Shown in pieces: positions 46,561 to 56,732 of a DNA stretch of 64,000 bases. The stretch is from Prosopocoilus inquinatus. Lineage: Eukaryota > Arthropoda > Insecta > Coleoptera > Lucanidae. A program made the translations under genes and the position numbers. Location of the stretch: positions 27,192,001 to 27,256,000 of the forward strand of contig CM069870.1 of NCBI GenBank assembly GCA_036172665.1, given 5' to 3'. Positions within the stretch are counted from its first letter, which is position 1. Every line of letters begins with the position of its first letter. The notes under the pieces are model-generated. The model ran no database searches, was not told where the DNA came from, and was given only the letters and a program-made list of their open reading frames with translations.

Positions 46561-46639
46561 TCAGGTACCCTTCAGTGTTGGAGATACAATTCGATACTGA
46601 TTCCCCTTCAACGGCGATTTAAAACTTTGCATACACAAA

Positions 46640-46697
46640 ATACACTCCAACTCCTTAGGTCTCTCGGTACATCGATGACTTAAGGCTCCGATGGACA
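46640..46697 (-). mobile_element. SINE head fragment related to 11660-11745
   Basis: On the minus strand GCCTTAAGTCATCGATGTAC is followed by CGAGAGACCTAAGGAGTTGG, aligning with the A-to-B-box interval of the 11660 copy. It sits just after the plus-strand tRNA-like segment in opposite orientation. Confidence 0.45.
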
Positions 46698-46742
46698 GCC
46701 GCTACAGATAAAAAAAAGCGTTGTACACAAAATATGACGATA

Positions 46743-48151
46743 TACAGGGTGATGCGTTTTGAAACGCAACATAGGAAATCCCATGTTAATTTAAAGGTGC
46801 TCGAATATTGGCTTCCCTAATTATTTTACAGCAAAATTCCATGGAGGTTTTTTAATGCGCTCTTCAATATGAATCTGTCTATGACGTTTGAGAATTTTTC
46901 AGTCGCTCAGTTTGAAGATATTTAAAAAAGATCAGTAACGAAATTCAATTTATACCAAACTATTAGCACGGCCTTGATCAGTAAATTACAATAATTAATA
47001 TAAAATCTTTTTCTATGAATCTTTTTCCAAAATTACTAAATTTATTAATTACCTGTCCAGGTTTCACTATCCTTGATCAAGGACGTGCTGATAAAGTATA
47101 AATTGAATTCAGTTACAGAATCTTTTTTTAAATACTGTGAAAGCTCCCTTGGGAGGACATTGATGCTCGCTAAAACTTTGTAAGTACAAAGTTTTTTTTA
47201 ATCTCGGACCGGACAGAAATATGAAGGGAAAACACTCAACGTTTCGCTATAGATTTATAGCTTCGTCAGGAGTGAAAAAAAAATGTTGTCCATGCAAGGG
47301 AGATGTCTGCTAAAGGGAGAGATATTCGTTTCTGAGATTTATTTTAATCCAATATACATAAAGGAAACATAATTTAAATAACTGACAAGTAACTTTATCT
47401 ATTTAATATTAAAGAATTAATTTTTAAAATTGAAAAAATCCAATAAGCTTGTTTGTCACATTTCTTGTTTTTGTAGTAAAGCAGCATTTTTATATATTTT
47501 TTATTAATTGAAATGCATTATAGTCATTTATCTTTTTTTTTACAAATGATTTAGACGTGCTGTGATTATTAAAGAATTTACGTCACAGTTAATTGTATCA
47601 TTAATGATTTCCATTTCATTCACGAACAGTCGATTTTTCTTTTTCAAAACAATGTATTATTTCCATTTTTTCTTTAATGCTTAAAATATTTCTCTTTTTA
47701 TTTGCCATTTTAATGAATAATATGTACTTCGATGGCTTAATAAAATTAGTTCCAGTTAATTCGCAACTGACCTAAGTAGTATGTATTTCACATAAATAGG
47801 GCATTCACCGAACGATAGGATGTCAGCCTCCGAACAATCCGATCGATCGATCGATTAAGACGTTCGGCTTCCGTTCAAGGGGAGTTTCCTTATAACAAGA
47901 TCAGTATAGTTTAAATCGGTATCCCAAAAAATGTCCGTTGAAAGAGATATCCGTTAAGGGGACTTTCACTGTATTTTAAAACTCAGCATAAGAAAAAATT
48001 CTCAAACTTCACAGACGGATTCATCTTGAAGAGTACTTTAAAAAAACCTCCACGGAATTTTGCTGTATAATAATTAGGGAAGCCAATATTCGAGCACCTT
48101 TAAATTAACATGGGATTTCCTAGGTTGCGTTTCAAAATGCAGCACTCTGTA
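46743..48151. mobile_element. Foldback element with ~175-base TIRs and a second nested inverted repeat
   Basis: 46743-46930 pairs with 47985-48151 (TACAGGGTGATGCGTTTTGA against TACAGAGTGCTGCATTTTGA). In addition 46915-46985 pairs with 47075-47145 around CTTGATCA. Flanking TA suggests a Tc1/mariner-like target. The interval 47145-47985 includes a hammerhead motif and may be a separate insertion. Confidence 0.7.
47233..47274 (-). ncRNA. Type I hammerhead ribozyme motif 2
   Basis: On the minus strand CUGACGA is at 47269-47263 and GAAA at 47245-47242. Stem II is GCUAUA/UAUAGC with an AAUC loop and one unpaired A before it. Stem I is CACUC/GAGUG, five perfect pairs. Stem III is only ACGU, a 4-base palindrome with no room for a loop, so a complete core needs two copies. 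Predicted cleavage is after U47238. Its sequence is unrelated to the ACAGCUGU family. Confidence 0.75.
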
Positions 48152-49159
48152 TACACAACAATTGGTAAACAAAAACGTTAATGCGTTATTTTGTAGTTTT
48201 AGGTATATGATTCATCAAAGTAGAAGGCGGTCCAATACCCCCATAGTGTATGAGATAACTGGACCACTTATGGTTTATTTTTCTCCAAAGTTAAGTATGA
48301 AGAAACCTTCTTGTTTTTTTTTATCGTATATGTTATGTTTTTACAATAAACAATAAAGGATAATAATGTTGACCATGTTTTGTAAATAAAAATCCTCACT
48401 TCAATGAATATATGAGCTACTTAAAAAAGCGGTCTATCTCTCCCGGAATCACCCGCGCTCTTATTGGGCAAACGGTATTTTAATTTTAACAAAATTATGT
48501 GCGCTTATGCACATTAATATGTCGTGGTGAAAAATAGATATTCAAATTTATATGAACTCTAGGCTCCTGAATTCCTTAACAACAAATAGAGGTAATTTCA
48601 AACAATGTCGTTGTGGAGGTTTTTTTTTTTGTAATTTGAAATTGTAATAAATGCCGCTGTATATTTTATTCTCGCCAACTTAATAAAATAAAAATTCTAA
48701 TGCTTTAATGAACTACTTTGAAACCAAATAAGTTTCATAATGTGTCATTAAAGCACCAAAATAGAAAAACATTTTTGAGCCACTCTTGTTCCTTACTCCT
48801 ACATATTATTATTGACATTATCTGTGTTTCGTTTGGCGTAGGCTGGCGACCTTTACGAACATTATTATCAGAAATAACACTGAATATTTATTTCTACGTA
48901 CAGTCCCGAATTCACAAAACCTTCTACAAGGAAAAACTTGCGCGCACATAACCTTGCATAATTTTAATACTATGAAATCAAAATGCCGTATACCTAAAAT
49001 GACAGGTGAAATACAATTCGCCTAGGAATATGTATAAGTGGTGTATTAGAAAGCCATTGGCCTAGGAAAATAGACTTTGCCTAGCAAAATGCCATTTGTC
49101 TAAAATAACTAGTAATTTTGAACATAAATATGAAGCAAGCAACTAAGTTTATAGCGGCC
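48152..49159. other. No gene; short degenerate GCCTAGG repeats
   Basis: Within 48980-49110 variants of GCCATTTGCCTAGGAAAAT recur about five times at irregular 20-35-base spacing; similar strings occur near 46200-46300. The remainder is AT-rich with no recognised coding. Confidence 0.35.
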
Positions 49160-49495
49160 TATAGTCGGGCCGCCGAAGAAACGGAGTAATAAAACTGCGT
49201 GATATACACGTGATTGCTGTTTCTGTGAGCTAAGTACCGACAGATTTACACTAACCTACAATGTCGGTCACTCTGCAGAGTAACAACGTGGTCATATTTC
49301 CAGTAGTTCGTATTTTTCCTATTTTTAACAAATTGGCGTTATTATTAATCAGTCTTTCTGAAGGCTTGATTTAATATTTGAATAAAATAGTGGTAAGTAA
49401 TGGTAATTCCTGGTTTTTGATGTAAATACGGCTTTCCGTGTCGGTGTCACAAGAGCAGCGCGTGATCACTCCGTTTCTTCGGCGGCCCGACTATA
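49160..49495. mobile_element. MITE with 28-base perfect TIRs
   Basis: TATAGTCGGGCCGCCGAAGA at 49160, extending to ACGGAGT, is exactly inverted at the right end (to 49495). 336 bases, no coding. The perfect GC-rich TIRs point to recent mobility. Confidence 0.75.
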
Positions 49496-49549
49496 GTTTC
49501 ACTCACTAGCTGAATCGCTGAATTAAAAACAGATAATTGAAGAAGAAAA

Positions 49550-50908
49550 TACAGGGTGAGGCAAAATAACTCGGACAAAATGTGGTGTCTCTTGGAAAGA
49601 ATGTTTTACATTTTCGTAAAAAGTTGTTAAAATTTTGCGTAGTTAAATTCGACGCACTTTATTCAAGAAATCAATTAAGCAATTAACACTCATGACCTGA
49701 CGTAGCTATCAAATGATAGCGAAACTTAGTGTACTATTTACGTATTTCATCGGACAAACGTTGACTTTTGCATTTTTGTAATGTTTTGTTATAAATTCGA
49801 TTTTTAGTAGAATTCACTTCCTGAGTCGCTATCGTTTTGTGAATCAGAGCAAAGTACTGTTGGAATGTCCATCCTGCATCGTAGAAGTGCTGTTCGATCC
49901 ATGGAAGTATCGCACATCACGTACATCGCGTCGATACATTTCTTGGTTAATTTTAACCCCCTGACCCACGAAAACCAGAGGTGTCTTGCCGCTGGCACAG
50001 ATTTCGCTTCATATCATGAGGGACTACGGCTTTTGACGATGCTCGACGATGGCGGAGGTGCCGGGAGCATTTGCAGACCAAATTCGTTCTGGCGGTTTTG
50101 TGCTGGTTCGGCTGTGAACAGCTTCTCGTCCATGAAGACGATTCGTTCCCAACGTGTACCTCAAGTTGACGTCATCTTTGCAGTCGTACACGCTTGTTCT
50201 GGACCGTGAGGAACCAAACTTTTTGAAGCTTGTACAAAGTTGAGCTCTTCTTTCGCTATTCGCCGTACCGATCGGTCGCTGATACCTATGTATATCACGG
50301 GCAATTTTTCTCATTGACACTCTTGGATTTCGCTGTACTCGCTTTTTAATGATCTGACGGTTAGCGGGTATGTTGACAATATGTTTCTTCCTCTTCCGGG
50401 ATGGTCTCCTTCGTGACCAAGCTCGCAGAAATGCTTAATGACATCAGATACGGTTTAGTGAGAAACCCTAAGTAATGGAACAACTTCGCATTTACGGTAG
50501 CCTTGAAGAAACAGCTTCAAAAAAGCAGGAATTGTGCAGGTGGTGCATTTTCTAAACTTTATTACGTCTCAAGAAAGGCCGCCTTACTCGCCTGATCTAA
50601 ATCTAATGAACTACAGGGTGTAATCAATTTTGGAAGCCAGGGTTTGTGTTAAACGCAATAAAAGGAGTTGTTGAAAGAACCCCTGCTCCAAGAGTGGGAC
50701 TGCATTATCCCTGGATGAGGCACGGTATATTTCAAGAAACGTTTGCAGTTCAGTATCGAGGCTGAGGGCGGATGTTTCTAAACCAGATGAGAATATTGTT
50801 ACAAAGGTCCTATGGTATTGTTATTCTTTGTGAATTTTTAAGTTTCGTTTTTTTTGAATTAAAATATGATGAAAAATATTAGTGCAAGTTATTTTGCCGC
50901 ACCCTGTA
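49550..50908. mobile_element. Tc1/mariner element with rearranged (part-inverted) transposase
   Basis: The TIRs TACAGGGTGAGGCAAAATAA and (inverted) TACAGGGTGCGGCAAAATAA are nearly identical. Transposase pieces lie head to head. On the minus strand, from about 50535 down to 49750, are the HTH region (VSDVIKHFCELGHEG, RVSMRKIARDI), then RIWSANAP and the catalytic-core region (EQHFYDAGWTFQQ). On the plus strand from 50565 are RPPYSPDLN and the C-terminal SILEARVC, DVSKPDEN region. Stops and frameshifts are present throughout. Confidence 0.75.
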
Positions 50909-51175
50909 AATGAGATGGCTAAGATCATTATTACGCAGCATACTGAAACATTTCAAAATGTAGTTTTCTTAAGTTCACGGATAATTAAAAGAATATAGTT
51001 TACAACAAGAGGTGCAACTAATCATACTGCCAGAATCAGTTTGGACGTTCTACGGAAAAGTTTCATAACAAATTGGTTTTAAGGAACGGTGTAACTTTTT
51101 GACATCGGAGATTATCGGAACTTTCAGTCTATAGTTTATTTCGTCGAACAATTTGAAAAATAAAAGTATACGTAC

Positions 51176-51678
51176 TATTGCGGCCTTAAAATTTCGCACG
51201 ATTCAGTTTTGAATGTCCGATTCTAAATTTTAAAGTTGAAATGCTTAATCTGCCAAATCACAACTTTCTGATATAGAAAAAGGTATTGCTTATGTTAATT
51301 TTATTTTTCTGTTAAATTCTATTATTTTCAAAAAAAAAATTGTTGCAAATCGTTTTTGATTGCAGCGAAAACCTCGAGCAGCCTTTGTACAGCTGTTTCA
51401 ACCCTGCTTGGGGCTTCGTCCGCTTCAATTTGTTATCCTACTGCAATGTTAGGTCAAAAAGCGATCGTAGGATGTCGCTGTTTTATATATTCTATTATTT
51501 TCGTTCTAATACTTGCCTTATATTTCTGCTGTAGTTAAAATATAACCAACAATCTGAAAACCAGATGACTTTTTTGACTAGTATCAAATTTGAAGAGAAA
51601 GCCTGGTTGACAAAACTAAAATTTCGACAAAAACAGGTTACTTGACAAAAAATCCTGCGAAGTTTTAAGGCCACAATA
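51176..51678. repeat. Inverted-repeat element carrying hammerhead copy D
   Basis: The ends TATTGCGGCCTTAAAATTTC and (inverted) TATTGTGGCCTTAAAACTTC match over about 28 bases. The hammerhead-family remnant (51350-51500) lies inside, probably as a nested insertion. Confidence 0.55.
51376..51425 (-). ncRNA. Hammerhead ribozyme, copy D (decayed core)
   Basis: On the minus strand the AAGCCCC..GGGUU stem II, GAAA, ACAGCUGU and the CUGCUCGAGG outer strand are clear. The CUGANGA core reads CGGACGA and the upstream stem I strand is truncated. It should be inactive. It is joined to the CCGCTTCAATTTGTTATCC / TCAAAAAGCGATCGTAGG module as in copy C. Confidence 0.5.
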
Positions 51679-51785
51679 TTACATAAGGTAGTGATTTTAA
51701 GAAAATTGAGAAGAAAAACTAGAATTTTAGGGTATACTTGAAAAGTGAAATCAAATCGACAAGTAAATATTAAAAATAAATAATA

Positions 51786-52681
51786 TACGAGGTAGAGTCA
51801 AATAAAAACATTAAGAGTGTCCTCAGAAATGCACCGAACAGAACCTCGTTTTACAAATTCGTACAAAGTTATTTTTGAGATGTAGAATACCTTGACAATA
51901 ACATATCGTAGAAACGATTGAAAATGTTGACACAGCGACAGTTTAAAAATGGTAACTCCTAAAAAGGGACAGCATTCTGTTATCTACTTTCTGCAGAGTA
52001 AAGGAGTAAAACACATTGATATTCATCGCAGTATGAAACTATAATATGAAATTCAAGCTAGTCACTCCATCAAGTGTGTGAACGGATCAATAAATTCAAA
52101 AAAGGGTTGGTTTCCGTAGCTGATTCTCACCCACCTGGTCAAATCGTATCGTGAGTCGATTTCGGCTGTTGAAGGTTTAGTTGAAGTTGAAGAATATGGT
52201 CGGATTATCTTTGATGAAATCGCTGGAATGTTAAATACGAATTCCTGAAGAACTGCCTAAAGCCTACCATCAGAACCAAAAGGCGAAGATTTTTAAGTAA
52301 TGGTATTCTGTTGTCACACGACAGTGCGCGGTCATATACTGCATGTGCAATGGGGGCGACTATCTAAAATTTGAAGTTTGAATGTCTATCACATCTTCCT
52401 TATTCCCTTGACCTCTCCCCAAATAATTATCATGCCATAGGGCCCACTTAAAGAGGCATTAGGTGGAAAGAATTTTCAGAGTAATGATGAATTGATTCAA
52501 GCGGTGCACGAGCAGCTGTGCACATGGCCAAAGAAAGTTTTTTCTTCAGAATTCAAGAACTTCCAAAACGGTGGAAGAGGTGCATAAAACGTAATAAGGT
52601 CTACGTCATAAATGACTTATTTATTTTCGACATTGCATTAATAAATATTGTTTTGCAACTTTTTTGACGTTGCCTCTTGTA
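51786..52681 (+). mobile_element. Internally deleted mariner remnant
   Basis: The ends TACGAGGTAGAGTCAAATAA and (inverted) TACAAGAGGCAACGTCAAAA are similar. In shifting plus-strand frames I read SSSVYEWINKFKKGLVSVAD (helix-turn-helix region), then after a deletion LLSHDSARSYTA (second acid), LPYSLDLSPNNYH (third-acid block, D changed to N) and GGKNFQSNDELIQAVHEQL (C terminus). Heavily mutated and inactive. Confidence 0.75.
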
Positions 52682-53180
52682 TTAGAAGATCTTAGATTTT
52701 CAAACAGATGCAACTTAAACCAAATATAATTTTAATCTGAGATACGAGTACATACATTGTGATAGAGTTTCTAAAAGCGTTTCTTGTCACGAGAAGTGCG
52801 AGATTTCACTATTTCTAACTGCATTTCAGATACAATTATAAAGGTAAATTAAACATATGCACTGTAAATGATAAATGCTAAAACAGATGAACAAAATATT
52901 ACACCAGAAATAATCAATAATGTTCAAAATATATTCATTTCACACTGGCCGCTATCAAAATAGTGAACGGGCAAGAACTGTTTCTTTTTTCTGATGCATA
53001 TAAAATTAGACCATTTATTACATATAGTTTTAAGTTCTAAATAAAGTTGGTTGAGAAAATTGATGATAGCTGAGCAGAATTAGAAAGAAAAGTGCACAAC
53101 TCTCTGAGACACCTGCTTTATTTTGTTTCTGAACTACGCGTATTTCAAAACATTTCTCCAGTGAGTTCACAAAATTTTTA

Positions 53181-53990
53181 CGTTATACATTTGCATATTT
53201 GCATATGCAAATGCATATTTTGAACACTTTTATAAATATAAATGCATATTTTAATTCTTTAGGGCATTAATGTATAATTTGCTGCATTTTTTTTTGTTTT
53301 AATTGCAAATTTGCCGTTATGTCTTGTTACTCAGTGCAAACTGACACTTTAACAAACCTCAACCAATCACATAGTGAACTCAACTCAAGGCTCTAGCCAC
53401 ACATGTGTAAATTAAAATGCAAAAAAATATACCAAAAATATAAATCTGAAAAGAAAAAAATCAAAATTCAATTGGAATTAGGTGCAGACATTCTGGACAA
53501 TCAGTTTTCTAAAATCAGATTACTTGGAAGCAATAAGAGGATTACCAGGCTATGGGCACAGTCTTTTCACTGGGTGACGGTACACTCGGCACCTCTGATG
53601 TTTGTGTCTTCAATCTAACTACTGCGCATATTTCCACGAGTGGATTCTTAAATGGCGTGAACAATTTAAATTTTTGCGACACGCAAATTATCTCCGGTAC
53701 GAGAAACAAAAATATTCTCGGCGATACTAGGCGCAAATTTACTTTTGAGGATAGGATTTGTTACACCATGTTGTAGTTAAATGTAATTATAATTTATTTC
53801 TATAATGACTTGACTAAATAATTTAAGATAAAAAAAAAATTGTTTGTGTTTTCTAACAGAAAAATAAATATGTGTTAATAAAAAAAACTATTCTATAAAA
53901 GTTATTTTTAAGTGCATATTTAAGTGCATATTTTTGATGATTTTGGTGCATATTTGCCTGCATACCTTGAAGTTTTTTAATGCATAATTA
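53181..53990. mobile_element. Element with clustered AATATGCA motifs near both ends
   Basis: TGCATATTT-type octamers occur repeatedly at 53188-53260 and again (53910-53985), arranged like the subterminal repeats of hAT-type transposons. The interior holds 71- and 74-residue frames (53403-53618, 53552-53776) that overlap and match no family I recognise. Terminal repeats are not precise. Confidence 0.4.
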
Positions 53991-54305
53991 TCCTAAGCTT
54001 ATACATTTATAGTACAACATATTTTTGTACTTGCACTTCAAAATATGGCAAATTTTTAATGAATCTTTTTGCAGTAATAAAATATTTTAGGAAACATTTA
54101 ATATATTCCTGACTCTTTTTCACATTATACGAGGCAAACTTGTGATATTTAATTAAAAAAATATGACACAAGTACAATTTATATCGAAATGCACAGCAAT
54201 GGATTTTTTTTTGTATAAAGGACATGAGAAAAAGATCTATAAAATTCAATAATAAAATACAAACACTATTAACAGCTTTGTAAAACCTATTCCAAACAAA
54301 TTATT

Positions 54306-54396
54306 TTATTCTTTTCTTCTTCTTCTGTGACGGTAGTACACCGGTTTCTTGTTAGTTACTTTCGGGGCTTCTTCAACAAGCATCCATGGCGTTCAA
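54306..54396 (-). CDS. Possible terminal exon fragment
   Basis: The minus-strand frame reads PWMLVEEAPKVTNKK followed by PVYYRHRRRRKE and a stop, with AATAAA overlapping the stop region. The basic tail and codon choice look protein-like. An AG (acceptor-type) stands just upstream, but without a pyrimidine tract. No family was recognised. Confidence 0.15.
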
Positions 54397-54399
54397 CTT

Positions 54400-55000
54400 T
54401 CAATATCTACTTGCTTAATAAGATATTGATATTTTCATTATTTAATTTAATTAAAGCATATATTTTTATTATATTAAATCATCAAAACACATTTCACTGA
54501 TCCGCCTCTTAGTCATTTGACACGATGATAATTTTTGTAAAATTTACAAAAAAATGTTACAAAGACAGAGATAGGTTGTAATAGTGAATATTTATTGGTT
54601 AATTCGACACTTCACTTCTCTGTCAGTTTTTCGCAAATTTTATACAAGAAACATCACCGTGTCATACGAGCCTTAGGCAATAATTTTAAATTGAAAATTA
54701 TTTTTTCTATTTGACATTCAGATAAAAACTTCTAGTTATAATTTCGCTAGAAGACGGTCACTAATTTAATTTAATTTTGATAAAAAAAGTAGAATTTTTA
54801 TACACACATTTTGATAGTAAACACGAACCAAATTCTGCTTATAAATTACGGAGAGTAAACTACCTAAGGGAAGTAAGTTAAGGGAGAAAATTTACCTGTG
54901 CAATCTGATTTTCCGCCATTAAGAGAACTATCAACTATCAAGCAGGTGAATGAGGGCGCAAGAAATTAGAATGTGACAGTGAAACACCATGAGAGAGCAA
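54400..55000. other. No recognised feature
   Basis: AT-rich sequence with no clear repeats or coding. Confidence 0.35.
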
Positions 55001-55009
55001 ATTTGCACG

Positions 55010-55290
55010 GGAATATCGACACTTCACATTCTAACTGTCGTGGAAGGAGTTTCGCGACCCGTTGACTACGTCTAGGACGTTTCTAATACACAGTTGCTAT
55101 TGAATTGCGATACACATGTGTTGACAATTACTGGGTGTTACGTGCCTTAAGACGTTAGAGTCAAGCGTAATGCCGTCGCGACGTCTGTTCGAACGCTGGG
55201 CTCGTTTCGACGCCGACACCCCCACCTTGCTGAAATCGATCACCGAAGCCTTGGCGCGCCGTCGCTATATAATAGTTTATTCTTTCAGGA
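55010..55290 (+). promoter_or_regulatory. CpG-rich island with a 45-residue frame
   Basis: This stretch is markedly richer in CG dinucleotides than the rest of the window, with several TCGCG, TTCGA and GGCGCGCC strings. It contains a plus-strand ATG frame (55170-55307: MPSRRLFERWARFDADTPTL...) whose codons are GC-ended. It could be a first exon or a CpG-rich promoter of a host gene, or a fragment of foreign DNA. No homologue is recognised. Confidence 0.3.
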
Positions 55291-55309
55291 TTTCAGCTAG
55301 CTTTTAATA

Positions 55310-56660
55310 TTTTTCAAATTTAGGTTTACTGCCGCCGTCTGCTGTAAAATTAAACATTAAATGGAACTGCATGGAAATAAAATGTCCCCCCCGCGTTATT
55401 TTGTAATTCAGGAGCGGCGATAAAACAAATTGAGTTATTTATAAAATTCATTCAACTCCATTTAGTTTAACGTTCGGAATACAAGTGCACTGCAAATCGG
55501 CGATAAAAATAGAAATATGCATGCGGCTATTCTTTACTCCGTCCACGAACTCGAAGCTTATTCAATTTTGAAAAACTAGACGAAAATTAACATTTCAAAG
55601 AACGTAAAACGAATCCATGAACTAGTGAATTAATGTATTACCAGCTGAACCTCAATGCTAATCCGTTTAGCAACAAAGACTCAAGTCCTAATAAGTTTTA
55701 ATTTACATATTATATTCTGATTATTTTCAGTGTCTTAACCAAAAAGATTTTATTTTATATTGTTGTTTTAAGAATAATCAAAATAAGAATTCTGCAATCT
55801 CTTCTGCTTCGGTACATCACCTTTGTAATTTCAACGTCTCGCACATTATTTACACTTTACAAGTTTCAGTTTTTATGAGTTGTTCACCAAGACTGCATAT
55901 TTTTTCCAATTATTTTTTTTATTATGCGTCGTTAAAATAAGTGACTTTGTTACGTGGATTATTGAGACACGAAATCAATATCTTTTTAGAGATAGAGCAA
56001 AAAATGCAGGTATTAAAAATTGAAAATGTTTTTCTCGGAACTTTTCTTTACACGATGTTTCAAGCTATATCGGATATCAATATCCAAAAATAATCACTGA
56101 ATACTTCGTTCCCGAATTACCTCCGCGGCAATTTCAATTATGAATATTTAAGTTTATGTTACTCATTAATTTTTTAATAAAAAGTTATATCTAGAAATCT
56201 TAAATTCTATTTTTTTTTTTAAAAAGGTAATATGAAATGGAAGTTCATTAGTCCTGATTTTGATTCTCTACCTTTCGAAAAGTGTGTTTATGTACTCAGT
56301 AGTACAAACGAAGAATATTCGCAGTTAGTGTTACAGCAAAATGCAAATCTAAAGAAAAATAGGCTGAAGATGCTTATCGTATCAAGTGTTTAATTACCTT
56401 GAGTTAGCCTTGAAAATAAAAGTGTATGTATATTGGTGAATGGTGTATACCAAACGTTCAAATGCACATAAATCTGAAAAGAGTCAGCTCGTAGTATCCC
56501 TTCTATTCGACCGTAAGAATGAATCTATTAACAAACAAGTGTGATCTGATAGCAGTTAAAAAAAAGTTTCATGTGTCATTACCTGTTGTGATTAAGCGCG
56601 CAACTAATATCGCCAAGAAAGGGGATTGTCCCCATCATGTTCCCTTACCATGCTTACGCC
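55310..56660. other. No recognised gene
   Basis: AT-rich. A roughly 45-base stretch at 56485-56525 (GAGTCAGCTCGTAGTATCCC) is shared with 1749-1795 (GAGCCAGCTCGTAGTATCCC), showing a dispersed repeat. Confidence 0.35.
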
Positions 56661-56667
56661 CGTATAG

Positions 56668-56706
56668 TATATAAGAGTTGCATTCGGTTTAGGCGTTGAA
56701 TCAGTT
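56668..56706 (+). promoter_or_regulatory. Candidate TATA + initiator core promoter
   Basis: TATATAAG at 56668-56675 is followed 35 bases later (T to A) by the arthropod-type initiator TCAGTT (56701), then by a duplicated TTTAGATCAG. The spacing is near that of insect core promoters. The (TTA)n tail of a minus-strand retrotransposon begins about 30 bases downstream, so any transcript would now run into it. Confidence 0.35.
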
Positions 56707-56732
56707 CGTTTAGATCAGTTTAGATCAGTTCA

